DNA of 64,000 nt from Nocardioides sp. YR527 (GCF_900101045.1 NZ_FNFN01000008.1:1-64000), one strand, 5' to 3'; positions 7,352 to 15,733 are shown, counted from the stretch's first letter. A program made the numbers and translations. Notes: generated by a model not told the origin, from the letters alone.

Positions 7352-7990
7352 CTAGACGATGACCTCGCGGACCAGCCACTCCAGGGTGGACTCGACCAGG
7401 ATCGCGTCGGCGTCCGCCTGCGTGATCGGGCCGCGCTTGCCGACGACGAGGGAATGGTCCGCTCCCGGGATCGGGGTGACCTCGATCCCCTCCGGGAACT
7501 CCTCGGGCTTGCCGAACCTGTCCCGGGTGCCCTGCAGCACGAGCGTCGGCACCCTGGACTCCAGCAGCTCGTAGGCACGCGAGATGCCCGGCTTGGCGAT
7601 CGGGTGCAGCGGGAAGGCCAGGCACAGCGCCCCCGCGGCGCCAAAGCCGCGCGCCGTACGGACCGCCGAGCGGGCCCCGGCGGAGCGGCCTCCGACCACC
7701 AGCGGGGTGCGCACCCGCATCCAGTTGGCGGCCAGGGTCAGCGCCGTGTCGAGCGACTTGGGCGGCGTGGCCACCGGCTTGCCCTTGACGCGCCAGGGCT
7801 GCTCGAAACGGACCACGGTGATCCCCTGGGCCGGCAGCGCGTCGTTGAGCGCCATCAGGTCGTGGGTGTCGATGCCGTTGCCGGCACCGTGTGAGAGCAG
7901 CAGCGTCGCCTGTGGTCGCCGCGCCCGGCGGGTGTAGAGCCGCCCCTGTCCGTAGGGCGTGTCGATCATCTGCGTCGTGGTTCCACCCAT
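7352..7990 (-). CDS. Alpha/beta hydrolase, KANL3/Tex30-like family
   Basis: This 212-residue cytosolic alpha/beta hydrolase has a nucleophile elbow Gly-Gly-Arg-Ser-Ala-Gly near residue 98, a His-Gly-Ala-Gly oxyanion-type turn near 35-38, and candidate acid/base residues in the C-terminal third (Gly-Ala-Asp-His-Ser near 182-186). Start 7990 is one base after the SRAP stop, so the two genes form an operon. Related proteins are annotated as dienelactone-hydrolase-like or KANL3/Tex30 hydrolases; the substrate is unknown. Its 3' end lies against the sigR promoter, so transcription of this operon may run into sigR. Confidence 0.85.
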   Translation of the reverse strand: MGGTTTQMIDTPYGQGRLYTRRARRPQATLLLSHGAGNGIDTHDLMALNDALPAQGITVVRFEQPWRVKGKPVATPPKSLDTALTLAANWMRVRTPLVVGGRSAGARSAVRTARGFGAAGALCLAFPLHPIAKPGISRAYELLESRVPTLVLQGTRDRFGKPEEFPEGIEVTPIPGADHSLVVGKRGPITQADADAILVESTLEWLVREVIV

Positions 7991-7991
7991 G

Positions 7992-8735
7992 TCATCCCCA
8001 GGCTTCCTCGATCGGCAGCGGCTCGACGAGCTCACGGCCGTTGTTGCGTACGTTGCTCACCAGCGTCGAGACCGGGTAGGCCTCCAGCCGGCCGGGCGCC
8101 GCCGGGGTCAGCAGATCCAGATCGCCCGGACGCGTCGGGTCGAGCCACTGGTCCCAGCGCTCGGGTTCCACCATGAGCGGCATCCGGTCGTGGATGCGGC
8201 CCAGCGCATCCTCGGCCTCGGTCGTGATCACGGTGCACGACCACAGCCAGCGCGCTGGGTCGTCCTCGGCCTTGGCGGGGTCTGGCCAGAGCTCGTAGAG
8301 GCCGGCCATCGCCAGCACGCCGCCGTCCTTCGGGGTGATGAAGTAGGGCTGTTTGCGCGGCTTGCCTTTCGCGTCCTTGGCCTCGGTGGCGTACCACTCG
8401 AAGTAGCCGTCGGCCGGCAGCAGGCAACGCCGCTTGGCGAACGCCCGTCGATAGGCCGGCTTGTCGCCCACCGTCTCCATCCGGGCGTTGATCATCCGGT
8501 TGCCGATCTTGACGTCCTTGGCCCAGGACGGGACCAGGCCCCAACGTACGGAACGGAGCTGGCGCTCGCTGGAGGCTGCTTCCTCGCGCGGCGGGCGCTC
8601 GAGGACGGCATAGACATCGTCGGTCGGGGCCACGTTGTAGCTCTCGGTGAGCGGCTCCTGCAGGCGCAGCTCATCGATCTCGAACTCCTCGGCCAGCTCG
8701 TCGGGTTGGCGGCTGGACGCGTAACGACCGCACAT
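7992..8735 (-). CDS. SRAP-domain abasic-site processing protein (YedK/HMCES)
   Basis: This 247-residue SRAP protein crosslinks to abasic sites in single-stranded DNA through Cys2 of its Met-Cys-Gly-Arg N-terminus, which is exposed after removal of Met1. Other family signatures are Asn-Ala-Arg-x-Glu near 84-88, Gly-Tyr-Phe-Glu-Trp near 110-114 and His-Asp-Arg-Met-Pro near 181-185. ATG 8735 has a TAAGGT hexamer six bases upstream, implying a leaderless transcript and confirming that the protein begins with the catalytic cysteine. M. tuberculosis has its SRAP gene (Rv3226c) at the same place beside aroA. Confidence 0.95.
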   Translation of the reverse strand: MCGRYASSRQPDELAEEFEIDELRLQEPLTESYNVAPTDDVYAVLERPPREEAASSERQLRSVRWGLVPSWAKDVKIGNRMINARMETVGDKPAYRRAFAKRRCLLPADGYFEWYATEAKDAKGKPRKQPYFITPKDGGVLAMAGLYELWPDPAKAEDDPARWLWSCTVITTEAEDALGRIHDRMPLMVEPERWDQWLDPTRPGDLDLLTPAAPGRLEAYPVSTLVSNVRNNGRELVEPLPIEEAWG

Positions 8736-8741
8736 ACGTTC

Positions 8742-8747
8742 ACCTTA
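8742..8747 (-). promoter_or_regulatory. -10 box TAAGGT for leaderless SRAP gene
   Basis: TAAGGT on the minus strand ends six bases before the SRAP ATG at 8735. There is no Shine-Dalgarno sequence in between. Confidence 0.55.
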
Positions 8748-8779
8748 GCGCCGGGGGCCGGTGGTGTTCGGAGGTATTT

Positions 8780-9502
8780 CTAGGCTCCGCGGGCGAGCTC
8801 GTCGAGCAGGTGGCCCGCCGACCTGTCGTTCTCGGGGAGTCCTTCGATCCAGATCCGGTCGGCGCTGTGCTCGACCATCCGCTTGAGGAGGCCGAGCCGC
8901 TTGACCAGCGTCTCGTCACGCGGGGCGACCACGACCATCCGGCTGTGGCCGACCTGTCCGACGGCAGCCGCGGTCGCGAAGACCGACCGGGCGGTCTGGC
9001 CCAGCAGCGACATCCGGCGGGCGGTGGCGATGCTGTCGGTCTTCCCGCCGGGGGCGCCCGGGAGATGGGCGTCGGTGACGACCAGCGCGTGACTGCGCGC
9101 CGTGGCCTCACGGTAGAGGTCCGAGATGCGTTCTCGCAGGTGCGCGAGGGTGGCGAGACCGGTGAGCGGGTCGGCGCAGGAGATGGTGTGCAGGTAACCC
9201 AGCGTCGCCTCGCTCCAGGCGACGGACAGCGCGTGCACCTCGACGAACGCCGGGTCGCGGTCGTCCACGGTCTGCGTGGTCATCCGAAGATCCTCGAGGC
9301 TCTCCCCCAGGGGCACACCTGACTCGGCAAGGTCGTGGCCGACGACCCAGCAGGCCTCGGCGACGTAGTTGCTGTGCTCGGCGAGCGCCTCGGCGACGGC
9401 CTCGAAGCGCGGCGGGAGCGCCGCGCGCTGCCCGTCGGAGAGCTCTGTGATCTCAGGCGAGGTGGGTGCAGGCGCACGCCGACCTCGGGAGAACAGCCGC
9501 AC
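8780..9502 (-). CDS. Degenerate GGDEF-like protein
   Basis: This 240-residue soluble protein has a C-terminal half that begins with the motif opening GGDEF domains (Asp-Pro-Leu-Thr-Gly-Leu-Ala, about residues 112-118) and continues as an alpha/beta fold. The GG(D/E)EF active-site loop itself is absent, so it is unlikely to make cyclic di-GMP. The N-terminal 100 residues are helical and unassigned. It starts at GTG 9502 behind AGAGGTGAG. It is divergent from the large ECF sigma fusion at 9795, with a 292-base AT-richer gap between them, which hints at shared control. Its function could be regulatory binding; this is inference. Confidence 0.6.
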   Translation of the reverse strand: MRLFSRGRRAPAPTSPEITELSDGQRAALPPRFEAVAEALAEHSNYVAEACWVVGHDLAESGVPLGESLEDLRMTTQTVDDRDPAFVEVHALSVAWSEATLGYLHTISCADPLTGLATLAHLRERISDLYREATARSHALVVTDAHLPGAPGGKTDSIATARRMSLLGQTARSVFATAAAVGQVGHSRMVVVAPRDETLVKRLGLLKRMVEHSADRIWIEGLPENDRSAGHLLDELARGA

Positions 9503-9794
9503 GACTCACCTCTTTTCTCGTGTTTCCTGGCGTTGGTGTCGTTCCTTGTCCGAAGTTGCTGGGTCGTGGATACAGTGGTGCGCGCGCAACCGATCGCGCT
9601 GCACATGGACTTGACGTACCAAATCAGCAACCATGACGCGGTCGAGACCCACATTTTCTGGGTTTCGCGAAAACTTGTTGTCAGATCCGGGGAGAGGGGC
9701 GTGACGTGCGGGCTTCCGCGGTCGTTAGCACAACGCATGTCTCCCGTTGGCGCAACCCGCGTCATACCTCCGTCCTTCTAACGTCTCTGGTGCT
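9503..9794. other. Divergent intergenic region, GGDEF-like / ECF fusion
   Basis: This 292-base gap is noticeably more AT-rich than its surroundings (especially about 9600-9690). It contains a short palindrome TTTCGCGAAA near 9664 that could be an operator. I see no credible gene or RNA here. Confidence 0.4.
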
Positions 9795-12290
9795 GTGAGC
9801 GAATCGACCCCCACCTCTCTACCTACCCTCGACGCCCCTGGCGACGCCGAGCTGATCACCGCTGTCCGTGGTGGTGATCTGGATGCGTACGGGACGCTGT
9901 TCGAGCGCCATGTCGAGGCTGCCCGCCGCCTCGCCCGCCAGCTGGTGTCGCCCGGCGATGCCGACGACCTCGTCTCCGAGGCGTTCGCCAAGGTGCTCAA
10001 CGTGCTGCAGCGGGGCGGCGGCCCGGACCTGGCGTTCCGCGCCTATTTGCTGACGTCGTTGCGCCGGCTCCACGTGGACAAGATCCGCGCCGCCTCGAAG
10101 CTGACCACCACCGACGACCTGACCCCGTTCGACCCGGGCGTGCCGTTCGAGGACACCGCAGTGTCGGGCTTCGACAACCAGGCCGCCGCGAAGGCGTTCC
10201 AGCAGCTTCCGGAGCGCTGGCAGCAGGTGCTGTGGCACACCGAGGTCGAGGGCCAGAAGCCGGCCGAGATCGCGCCGATGCTCGGCATGTCGGCCAACTC
10301 GGTCTCCGCGCTCGCCTACCGCGCGCGCGAAGGCCTCAAGCAGGCGTTCATCTCCATGCACGCCCAGGACGCGGGCGAGGAGGCGTGCGCGACCACCCGT
10401 GCCAACCTGGGCGCCTACATCCGCAACGGCCTGTCCAAGCGTGACTCGACGAAGGTCGACGACCACCTGCAGGACTGCCGCCCGTGCACCGCGATCTACC
10501 TCGAGCTCACCGAGGTCAACTCCGGGATGGGCGCTTGGCTGGCTCCGGCCCTGCTCGGCGCCGCGGGCGCGGGCTACCTCGCCGTCGGAAGTGGCGTCGC
10601 CGCCAAGGGTGGCGTGCTGTTCTTCCTCGGTCGGGCCAGGGACTGGGTGCTGGGCGATCCGGTGGGACGTACGGTCGGGGTCGGCGCCGGTGTCGCCACG
10701 GCGGCTGCCGCGGCGGTGGTCGCCGGCTTCGCTCTCACCGGCGGTGACCCGGCTCAGAACGAGCCGGTTGCCGATGAGCCCGCCGCCGAGGCACCGGCCG
10801 TTGCCGACCCGGCTCCCGCTGACCCGGCAGCACCGCCGGCCGCACCGCCGGCCGCGCCACCCGCGAAGCAGCCCGCTGCCCCTCCTGCCGACCAGCCCGC
10901 TGCCCCTCCTGCCGACCCGCCCGCCGACCCGGCACCTGCTCAGGCGCAGCAGGCGCCGGTCATCAGCGCCCCGATCGCCGACGTGAAGGGCACGCCGGGC
11001 GGCAAGTCGGTCATCGACCTGACCCAGGGGGCCACCGACGCCAACGGCGACCCGCTGACGGTCAAGTCGGCCTCCGTCGCCGCGCCGGCGCACGGCACCG
11101 TCACCAAGGGCGGCAGCGCGCCGTCAGGCGGTAAGGGCGGCAGCGTCAGCGGCGCCGTCTTCGCTGGCCTGCGGATGGCCGGCGAGCCGATCACCACGGT
11201 GACCTACCAGGCCGACAAGGGCTGGCGCGGCACCGACACCATCGAGTACGTCCTGACCGACGGCAACGGCGGCGACGTCGCCGGCTCGGTCGATGTGATC
11301 ACCCCCAACGCGCGACCGAAGGCCGTCGGTGACAGTGCGACCGCTCCCTACACCGGCAGTGAGCCCGAGCCCACGCCGATCGACGTGCTTGCCAACGACA
11401 CCGACGACAACAACGACGCCCTCGAGCTGGTCGAGATCACCGAGGCACCCACACACGGGTCCGCGACCATCGAGAACGGCACGGTCGTCTACACGAGAGA
11501 CCCGGCCCCCGACGGTGCCACCGACTCCTTCAGCTACCGGATCTCGGACGGACACGGCGGCAAGGACGTCGCCACGGTGGACCTCACCCTCGAGCAGGCG
11601 CCTGAGCACGACGCCGGGATCGCGCTGGATCACCTGGCCTACGACGGGTACGAGCACGTCCAGGTGACCGCCGACGGCATTCCCGAGGGCGACTTCACCG
11701 CGACCTTCCGCTACCGGGCGACCGGCGTCGCCCAGCCCTACCCGGAGGGGTCGAACCCGCAGTCGATGTGGGCCTGCTCGCAGCTGAGCCCGCCGGCCGT
11801 TCCCCAGGGCGGCGTCGTCGAGGGTGAGTGCACGCTGACCAGCACCGACAACGGCCAGGGCGTGCTCCACTTCGACTTCACCACCGACGGCGCGTGGACG
11901 TTCGAGGCGAGCCTCACCGCGGTGGGCTATGCGGACCCGGAGCCGGGTAACGACACGGTCGGAGCCTCGGGCGAAGGCTCCGCGGAGCCCACGCCCACCC
12001 CGACCGTCCCCCCGACCCCGGACGTACCGCAGGTGCCCACACCACCCGGGACCCCTGACGTACCGCAGGTGCCAACACCACCCGGGACCCCTGACGTGCC
12101 CCAGGTGCCCACGCCGACCGGCCTCCCCGGCCTGCCCGACCTCCCGAGCACGACCGGCAACCCGTCCGCACCGGGCAGTAGCAACAGTCCGGTCGAGGAC
12201 CCCGACGACGAAGCCTCCGAGTCGGAAGCCAACGCCAGCACGAGCGGCCTGACCTGGAAGGGCTTCCTCAAGGCGATCGGCCTCGGCTGA
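9795..12290 (+). CDS. ECF sigma factor fused to zinc finger, membrane segment and extracellular beta domains
   Basis: This 831-residue one-protein signalling device starts with sigma regions 2 and 4 (about 10-190). An anti-sigma-type zinc finger follows, with His224-x3-Cys228-x2-Cys231. One or two hydrophobic segments come next (a clear one at about 295-315), then an Ala/Pro-rich linker to about 390. Cadherin/Ig-like repeats with Asp-Ala-Asn-Gly-Asp and Asp-Gly-x-Gly-Gly motifs occupy about 390-600. A further beta domain (to about 720) and a Pro-rich tail with 12-residue repeats complete it. ECF families with C-terminal zinc-finger/membrane extensions (such as ECF52/53) are known in Actinobacteria. 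The sigma part should be cytosolic and the beta domains outside. GTG 9795 is preferred over TTG 9747. Confidence 0.88.
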   Translation: MSESTPTSLPTLDAPGDAELITAVRGGDLDAYGTLFERHVEAARRLARQLVSPGDADDLVSEAFAKVLNVLQRGGGPDLAFRAYLLTSLRRLHVDKIRAASKLTTTDDLTPFDPGVPFEDTAVSGFDNQAAAKAFQQLPERWQQVLWHTEVEGQKPAEIAPMLGMSANSVSALAYRAREGLKQAFISMHAQDAGEEACATTRANLGAYIRNGLSKRDSTKVDDHLQDCRPCTAIYLELTEVNSGMGAWLAPALLGAAGAGYLAVGSGVAAKGGVLFFLGRARDWVLGDPVGRTVGVGAGVATAAAAAVVAGFALTGGDPAQNEPVADEPAAEAPAVADPAPADPAAPPAAPPAAPPAKQPAAPPADQPAAPPADPPADPAPAQAQQAPVISAPIADVKGTPGGKSVIDLTQGATDANGDPLTVKSASVAAPAHGTVTKGGSAPSGGKGGSVSGAVFAGLRMAGEPITTVTYQADKGWRGTDTIEYVLTDGNGGDVAGSVDVITPNARPKAVGDSATAPYTGSEPEPTPIDVLANDTDDNNDALELVEITEAPTHGSATIENGTVVYTRDPAPDGATDSFSYRISDGHGGKDVATVDLTLEQAPEHDAGIALDHLAYDGYEHVQVTADGIPEGDFTATFRYRATGVAQPYPEGSNPQSMWACSQLSPPAVPQGGVVEGECTLTSTDNGQGVLHFDFTTDGAWTFEASLTAVGYADPEPGNDTVGASGEGSAEPTPTPTVPPTPDVPQVPTPPGTPDVPQVPTPPGTPDVPQVPTPTGLPGLPDLPSTTGNPSAPGSSNSPVEDPDDEASESEANASTSGLTWKGFLKAIGLG
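12021..12128 (+). repeat. Three 36-bp tandem repeats in the sigma fusion tail
   Basis: Three units of 36 bases (12021-12056, 12057-12092, 12093-12128) encode repeats of Asp-Val-Pro-Gln-Val-Pro-Thr-Pro-x-Gly. The first two differ at one base and the third is diverged. They form a proline-rich, probably cell-wall-spanning spacer and are a likely site of length variation. Confidence 0.85.
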
Positions 12291-12342
12291 CATCAGACAC
12301 CCTGACCGACGGACGCGCTGAGGTTCGGCAGGTCGCAGACAC

Positions 12343-12348
12343 TAAAGT
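12343..12348 (+). promoter_or_regulatory. -10 box TAAAGT for leaderless aroA
   Basis: TAAAGT ends seven bases before the GTG of aroA. The surrounding CACTAAAGT-GGACC context resembles that before hisN at 14793. Confidence 0.55.
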
Positions 12349-12355
12349 TGGACCT

Positions 12356-13681
12356 GTGACTACGACGACCGACCGTGCCGCTGACCCTGCCAACGGGCCG
12401 GCCGACCCCTGGCCGGCGCCCCGAGCGCACGGTCCGGTGACGGCGACGGTGTCGCTGCCCGGCAGCAAGTCGCTCACCAACCGAGCGCTGGTGCTCGCCT
12501 CGATCGCGGAGGGGCCCAGCGTCGTACGTCGTGCGCTTCGGTCCCGCGACACGCTGCTGATGGCGGCAGCGCTGACGTCGTTGGGGTCGCAGGTGGACAC
12601 CTCGGAAGACGACTGGGTCGTGACGCCTGGGGCGTTCGGTGCCGATGCCGATGTCGACTGCGGGCTGGCGGGGACGGTGATGCGTTTCGTACCTCCGGTG
12701 GCCGCGCTCTCCACCGGCACGGTCGCCTTCGACGGCGACCCGCACATGCGCAAGCGGCCGGTCGGCGAGGTGCTGCGTGCGCTTCGCGATCTCGGCGTGG
12801 ACATCGACGGGGACGGGCTGCCGTTCGCGATCCACGGCGCCGGTGCCGTGCCGGGTGGGACCGTGGTGGTCGACGCCTCGGCCTCGAGCCAGTTCATCAG
12901 CGCGCTGCTGCTCGCAGGGGCGCGCTACGAGAACGGTGTGGACATCCGCCACGAGGGCAAGCCCGTGCCCTCGCTCCCCCATATCGACATGACGGTCGCG
13001 ATGCTGCGTGAGAACGGGGTCGCGGTCGACGACGCTGACGCCAACCGGTGGACCGTGGCACCAGGACCGATCCAGGCGCTGGACCGCACCATCGAGCCGG
13101 ACCTCTCCAATGCGGCTCCGTTCCTGGCCCTGGCCGCGGTCTCGGGTGGCACCGTGACCGTGCGCGACTGGCCGGAGGCCACCGACCAGCCGGGCGACCA
13201 GCTGCGCGAGGTGCTCTCGCTGATGGGCTGCGAGGTGCGCATCACCGACGACGGGCTGACCGTGACCGGGCCGGAGCGGCTCACCGGGATCGACCTGGAC
13301 ATGCACGACATCGGCGAGCTGACCCCGGCCGTCGCGGCGCTGTGCGCGCTCGCATCGACGCCTTCTCACCTGACCGGCATCGGCCACATTCGGGGCCACG
13401 AGACCGACCGGCTCGCCGCGCTCGCGCGCGAGCTGGGCGCGCTCGGGGCCGACGTCACCGAGCACCCCGACGGGCTGACCATCCGCCCCGCGACGCTGCA
13501 CGGCGGCGTGTTCCACACCTACGCCGACCACCGGATGGCCCATGCCGGCGTGATCATCGGGGCTGTCGTCGAGGACGTACTGGTCGAGAACATCACCACC
13601 ACCTCCAAGACCTTCACCGACTTCGCGCCCTTCTGGGCCCAGCTGTTCGTCTCGGGCTCCGCTTCGACAGGTTTGATCTGA
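12356..13681 (+). CDS. aroA: 3-phosphoshikimate 1-carboxyvinyltransferase (EPSP synthase)
   Basis: This 441-residue enzyme transfers enolpyruvate from PEP to shikimate-3-phosphate in the shikimate pathway. Visible signatures are Pro-Gly-Ser-Lys-Ser-Leu-Thr-Asn-Arg near 34-42, Asp-Gly-Asp-x-x-Met-x-x-Arg-Pro near 125-134, Ser-Ser-Gln-Phe near 178, Arg-x-x-Glu-Thr-Asp-Arg near 345 and the C-terminal Asp-His-Arg-Met-Ala. It has a GTG start and a probable leaderless mRNA. The next gene, rsgA, begins four bases after the stop. The same aroA-rsgA order occurs in M. tuberculosis (Rv3227-Rv3228). The N-terminus is about 25 residues longer than in enterobacterial AroA. Confidence 0.97.
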   Translation: MTTTTDRAADPANGPADPWPAPRAHGPVTATVSLPGSKSLTNRALVLASIAEGPSVVRRALRSRDTLLMAAALTSLGSQVDTSEDDWVVTPGAFGADADVDCGLAGTVMRFVPPVAALSTGTVAFDGDPHMRKRPVGEVLRALRDLGVDIDGDGLPFAIHGAGAVPGGTVVVDASASSQFISALLLAGARYENGVDIRHEGKPVPSLPHIDMTVAMLRENGVAVDDADANRWTVAPGPIQALDRTIEPDLSNAAPFLALAAVSGGTVTVRDWPEATDQPGDQLREVLSLMGCEVRITDDGLTVTGPERLTGIDLDMHDIGELTPAVAALCALASTPSHLTGIGHIRGHETDRLAALARELGALGADVTEHPDGLTIRPATLHGGVFHTYADHRMAHAGVIIGAVVEDVLVENITTTSKTFTDFAPFWAQLFVSGSASTGLI

Positions 13682-13685
13682 CGCC

Positions 13686-14708
13686 ATGGCGAAGGCACAG
13701 CGGCGCTACGGGACCGAGGACGTCGAGCACTACGACCGTCCCCGGCGCCGCACCCGGCCGCGGACGAAGGACCGGCCCAGCTATGACGACGCCGACCTCG
13801 GACGAGTGATCACCGTCGACCGTGGTCGGTTCACGCTGGTCATGGACGAGGCCCCCGATGTCGAGGTGTGGGCGGTCAAGGCCCGCCCGCTCGGCCGCAA
13901 GGGCGTGGTCGTCGGCGATCGGGTGAAGGTCGTCGGCGACACCTCGGGCGCGGAAGGGGCACTGGCGCGGATCGTCGAGCTCGAGTCCCGGGAGACCGTG
14001 CTGCGACGTACGGCCGACGACGACGACCCCGTCGAGCGGGTCGTGGTGGCCAACGCCGACCAGCTGGTGATCGTCACCGCGATCGCCGACCCCGAGCCGC
14101 GCACGGGGTTCATCGACCGCGCTCTGGTGGCTGCCCTGGAGGCGGGCATCGACCCGCTGCTGTGCATCACCAAGGCCGACCTGGCCGACCCGGAGTCGCT
14201 CGTCTCGATCTACCGGTCGCTGGGGGTGCCGTGGGTGGTGACCCAGCAGGGCGGGGACATGAGCGCACTGCAGGCCAGGCTCGAGGGACGTACGTCGGTC
14301 CTCCTCGGCCACAGCGGGGTCGGCAAGTCGACGCTGGTCAACGCCATCGTTCCCGACGCCGGGCGCGAGGTCGGGCACGTCAACGCCGTGACCGGGCGAG
14401 GACGGCACACCTCCACGTCGGCGTTGATGCTGCGGCTTCCGGACTCTGCCGACGGTGGGGGCTGGATCATCGACACCCCGGGGATCCGTACGTTCGGGCT
14501 GGCTCACGTCGAGCCGGAACGGCTCATCGTCTCCTTCCCCGATCTGCAGGAGGCGACGGCGGAGTGCCCGCGCGGCTGCTCGCACGCCGCGGATTCGCCG
14601 GAGTGCGGGCTCGACATCGCGATCGAGGACGGCAGGCTCGATCCGGAACGGGTCGCCTCGTTCCGGCGCCTGCTCGAGGCGCGGTCGGTGCCGACGTACG
14701 CGCTCTGA
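13686..14708 (+). CDS. rsgA: Ribosome small subunit-dependent GTPase A
   Basis: This 340-residue circularly permuted GTPase assists late 30S subunit assembly. The G4 motif (Thr-Lys-Ala-Asp, about 158-161) comes before G1 (Gly-His-Ser-Gly-Val-Gly-Lys-Ser, about 208-215) and G3 (Asp-Thr-Pro-Gly, about 259-262). This order defines the family. A C-terminal zinc site is formed by Cys-x4-Cys-x-His-x6-Cys-type residues near 290-303, and an OB-fold precedes the G domain. It lies four bases after aroA and is probably co-transcribed. Its charged 35-residue N-terminal extension is typical for actinobacteria. Confidence 0.97.
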   Translation: MAKAQRRYGTEDVEHYDRPRRRTRPRTKDRPSYDDADLGRVITVDRGRFTLVMDEAPDVEVWAVKARPLGRKGVVVGDRVKVVGDTSGAEGALARIVELESRETVLRRTADDDDPVERVVVANADQLVIVTAIADPEPRTGFIDRALVAALEAGIDPLLCITKADLADPESLVSIYRSLGVPWVVTQQGGDMSALQARLEGRTSVLLGHSGVGKSTLVNAIVPDAGREVGHVNAVTGRGRHTSTSALMLRLPDSADGGGWIIDTPGIRTFGLAHVEPERLIVSFPDLQEATAECPRGCSHAADSPECGLDIAIEDGRLDPERVASFRRLLEARSVPTYAL

Positions 14709-14792
14709 CCTGGTCTGGTCCGCCATGCCCCGGGCGGTGTTTTCGTGGGGAACCGGTTACCAGGGGAGGGTTCGCTCCGACGGCGGAGCCAC

Positions 14793-14798
14793 TAGAGT
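14793..14798 (+). promoter_or_regulatory. -10 box TAGAGT for leaderless hisN
   Basis: TAGAGT ends eight bases before the GTG at 14807, and no ribosome binding site lies between them. The CACTAGAGT-GGACC block is nearly the same as the one in front of aroA. Confidence 0.5.
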
Positions 14799-14806
14799 GG
14801 ACCTTC

Positions 14807-15679
14807 GTGGCGAGCACTCCTGACTTCAACGACGACCTGCGGCTGGCGCACCTGCTGGCCGACGACGCCGACTCGCTGTCGACGTCGCGGTTCAAGGCGC
14901 TCGACCTGCACGTCATGACCAAGCCCGACCTCACTCCCGTCTCAGACGCGGACAAGGCCGTGGAGGAGTCGATCCGGCGCACGCTCTCTCGCGCGCGTAC
15001 GCGGGACGCGATCACCGGCGAGGAGTCGGGATCCTCTGGCTCGTCCAGCCGCCGCTGGATCGTCGACCCGATCGACGGCACCAAGAACTTCGTGCGCGGC
15101 GTGCCGGTCTGGGCAACCCTGATCGCGCTCGCGGTCGACAACGAGGTCGTGATGTCGGTCGTCTCCGCGCCCCAGCTCGGGCGGCGCTGGTGGGCGGCGA
15201 AGGGCCAGGGCGCCCACACCGGCAAGTCGCTGATGAAGTCGACCCGCTGCCAGGTCTCGGACGTACGCCGCCTGGAGGACGCCTCGATGTCCTACTCCTC
15301 GCTGCACGGCTGGGAGGAGCGCGAGCGGCTCGAGGACTTCCTGGCGCTGATGCGCAGCTGCTGGCGCACCCGTGCCTACTCCGACTTCTGGTCCTACATG
15401 CTCGTCGCCGAGGGCGCTGTCGACATCGCGGTGGAGCCGGAGCTCGAGCTCTACGACATGGCCGCGCTGGACATCATCGTGCGTGAGGCCGGCGGCCAGT
15501 TCACCTCGCTGGCCGGCGACCCGGGACCGTGGGGCGGCAACGCGCTGGCCACCAACGGTCACCTGCACGACGCCGTGCTCTCGTTCCTCGGCGGGCTGCC
15601 CGACGGCAACAACGACGCCGACTGGCCGGCCGCGCAGCCGGGGTCGGTCACCGCCTTCCGCCGTCCTGGGACCGAGTAG
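14807..15679 (+). CDS. hisN: Histidinol-phosphatase, inositol monophosphatase family
   Basis: This 290-residue metal-dependent phosphatase has the two signatures of the inositol-monophosphatase superfamily: Trp-Ile-Val-Asp-Pro-Ile-Asp-Gly-Thr near 84-92 and a C-terminal Asp-x-Ala-Ala-x-x-Ile-Ile-Val-x-Glu-Ala-Gly near 218-231. An upstream metal-binding Glu-Glu (Gly-Glu-Glu-Ser) is near 71-74. It matches the actinobacterial HisN group that dephosphorylates histidinol phosphate, although a general inositol or sugar phosphatase cannot be excluded. No other his genes are nearby. GTG 14807 is favoured because a -10 box lies just upstream and the conserved sequence starts soon after. Confidence 0.85.
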   Translation: MASTPDFNDDLRLAHLLADDADSLSTSRFKALDLHVMTKPDLTPVSDADKAVEESIRRTLSRARTRDAITGEESGSSGSSSRRWIVDPIDGTKNFVRGVPVWATLIALAVDNEVVMSVVSAPQLGRRWWAAKGQGAHTGKSLMKSTRCQVSDVRRLEDASMSYSSLHGWEERERLEDFLALMRSCWRTRAYSDFWSYMLVAEGAVDIAVEPELELYDMAALDIIVREAGGQFTSLAGDPGPWGGNALATNGHLHDAVLSFLGGLPDGNNDADWPAAQPGSVTAFRRPGTE

Positions 15680-15700
15680 GCGTTCCGGAACAGACCCTGG

Positions 15701-15716
15701 CGTGACGTGCGTCACG
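15701..15716 (+). promoter_or_regulatory. CRP-like palindrome over the CBS gene promoter
   Basis: CGTGA-CGTGCG-TCACG is a palindrome that matches the CRP core TGTGA-N6-TCACA at eight of ten positions. It lies immediately upstream of the -10 box of the CBS-domain gene, where a -35 element would be. The spacing suggests repression or class II activation. Confidence 0.35.
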
Positions 15717-15721
15717 GCCGC

Positions 15722-15727
15722 TACCGT
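15722..15727 (+). promoter_or_regulatory. -10 box TACCGT for leaderless CBS gene
   Basis: TACCGT ends six bases before the ATG at 15734 and no Shine-Dalgarno sequence is present. Confidence 0.5.
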
Positions 15728-15733
15728 TGGTGC

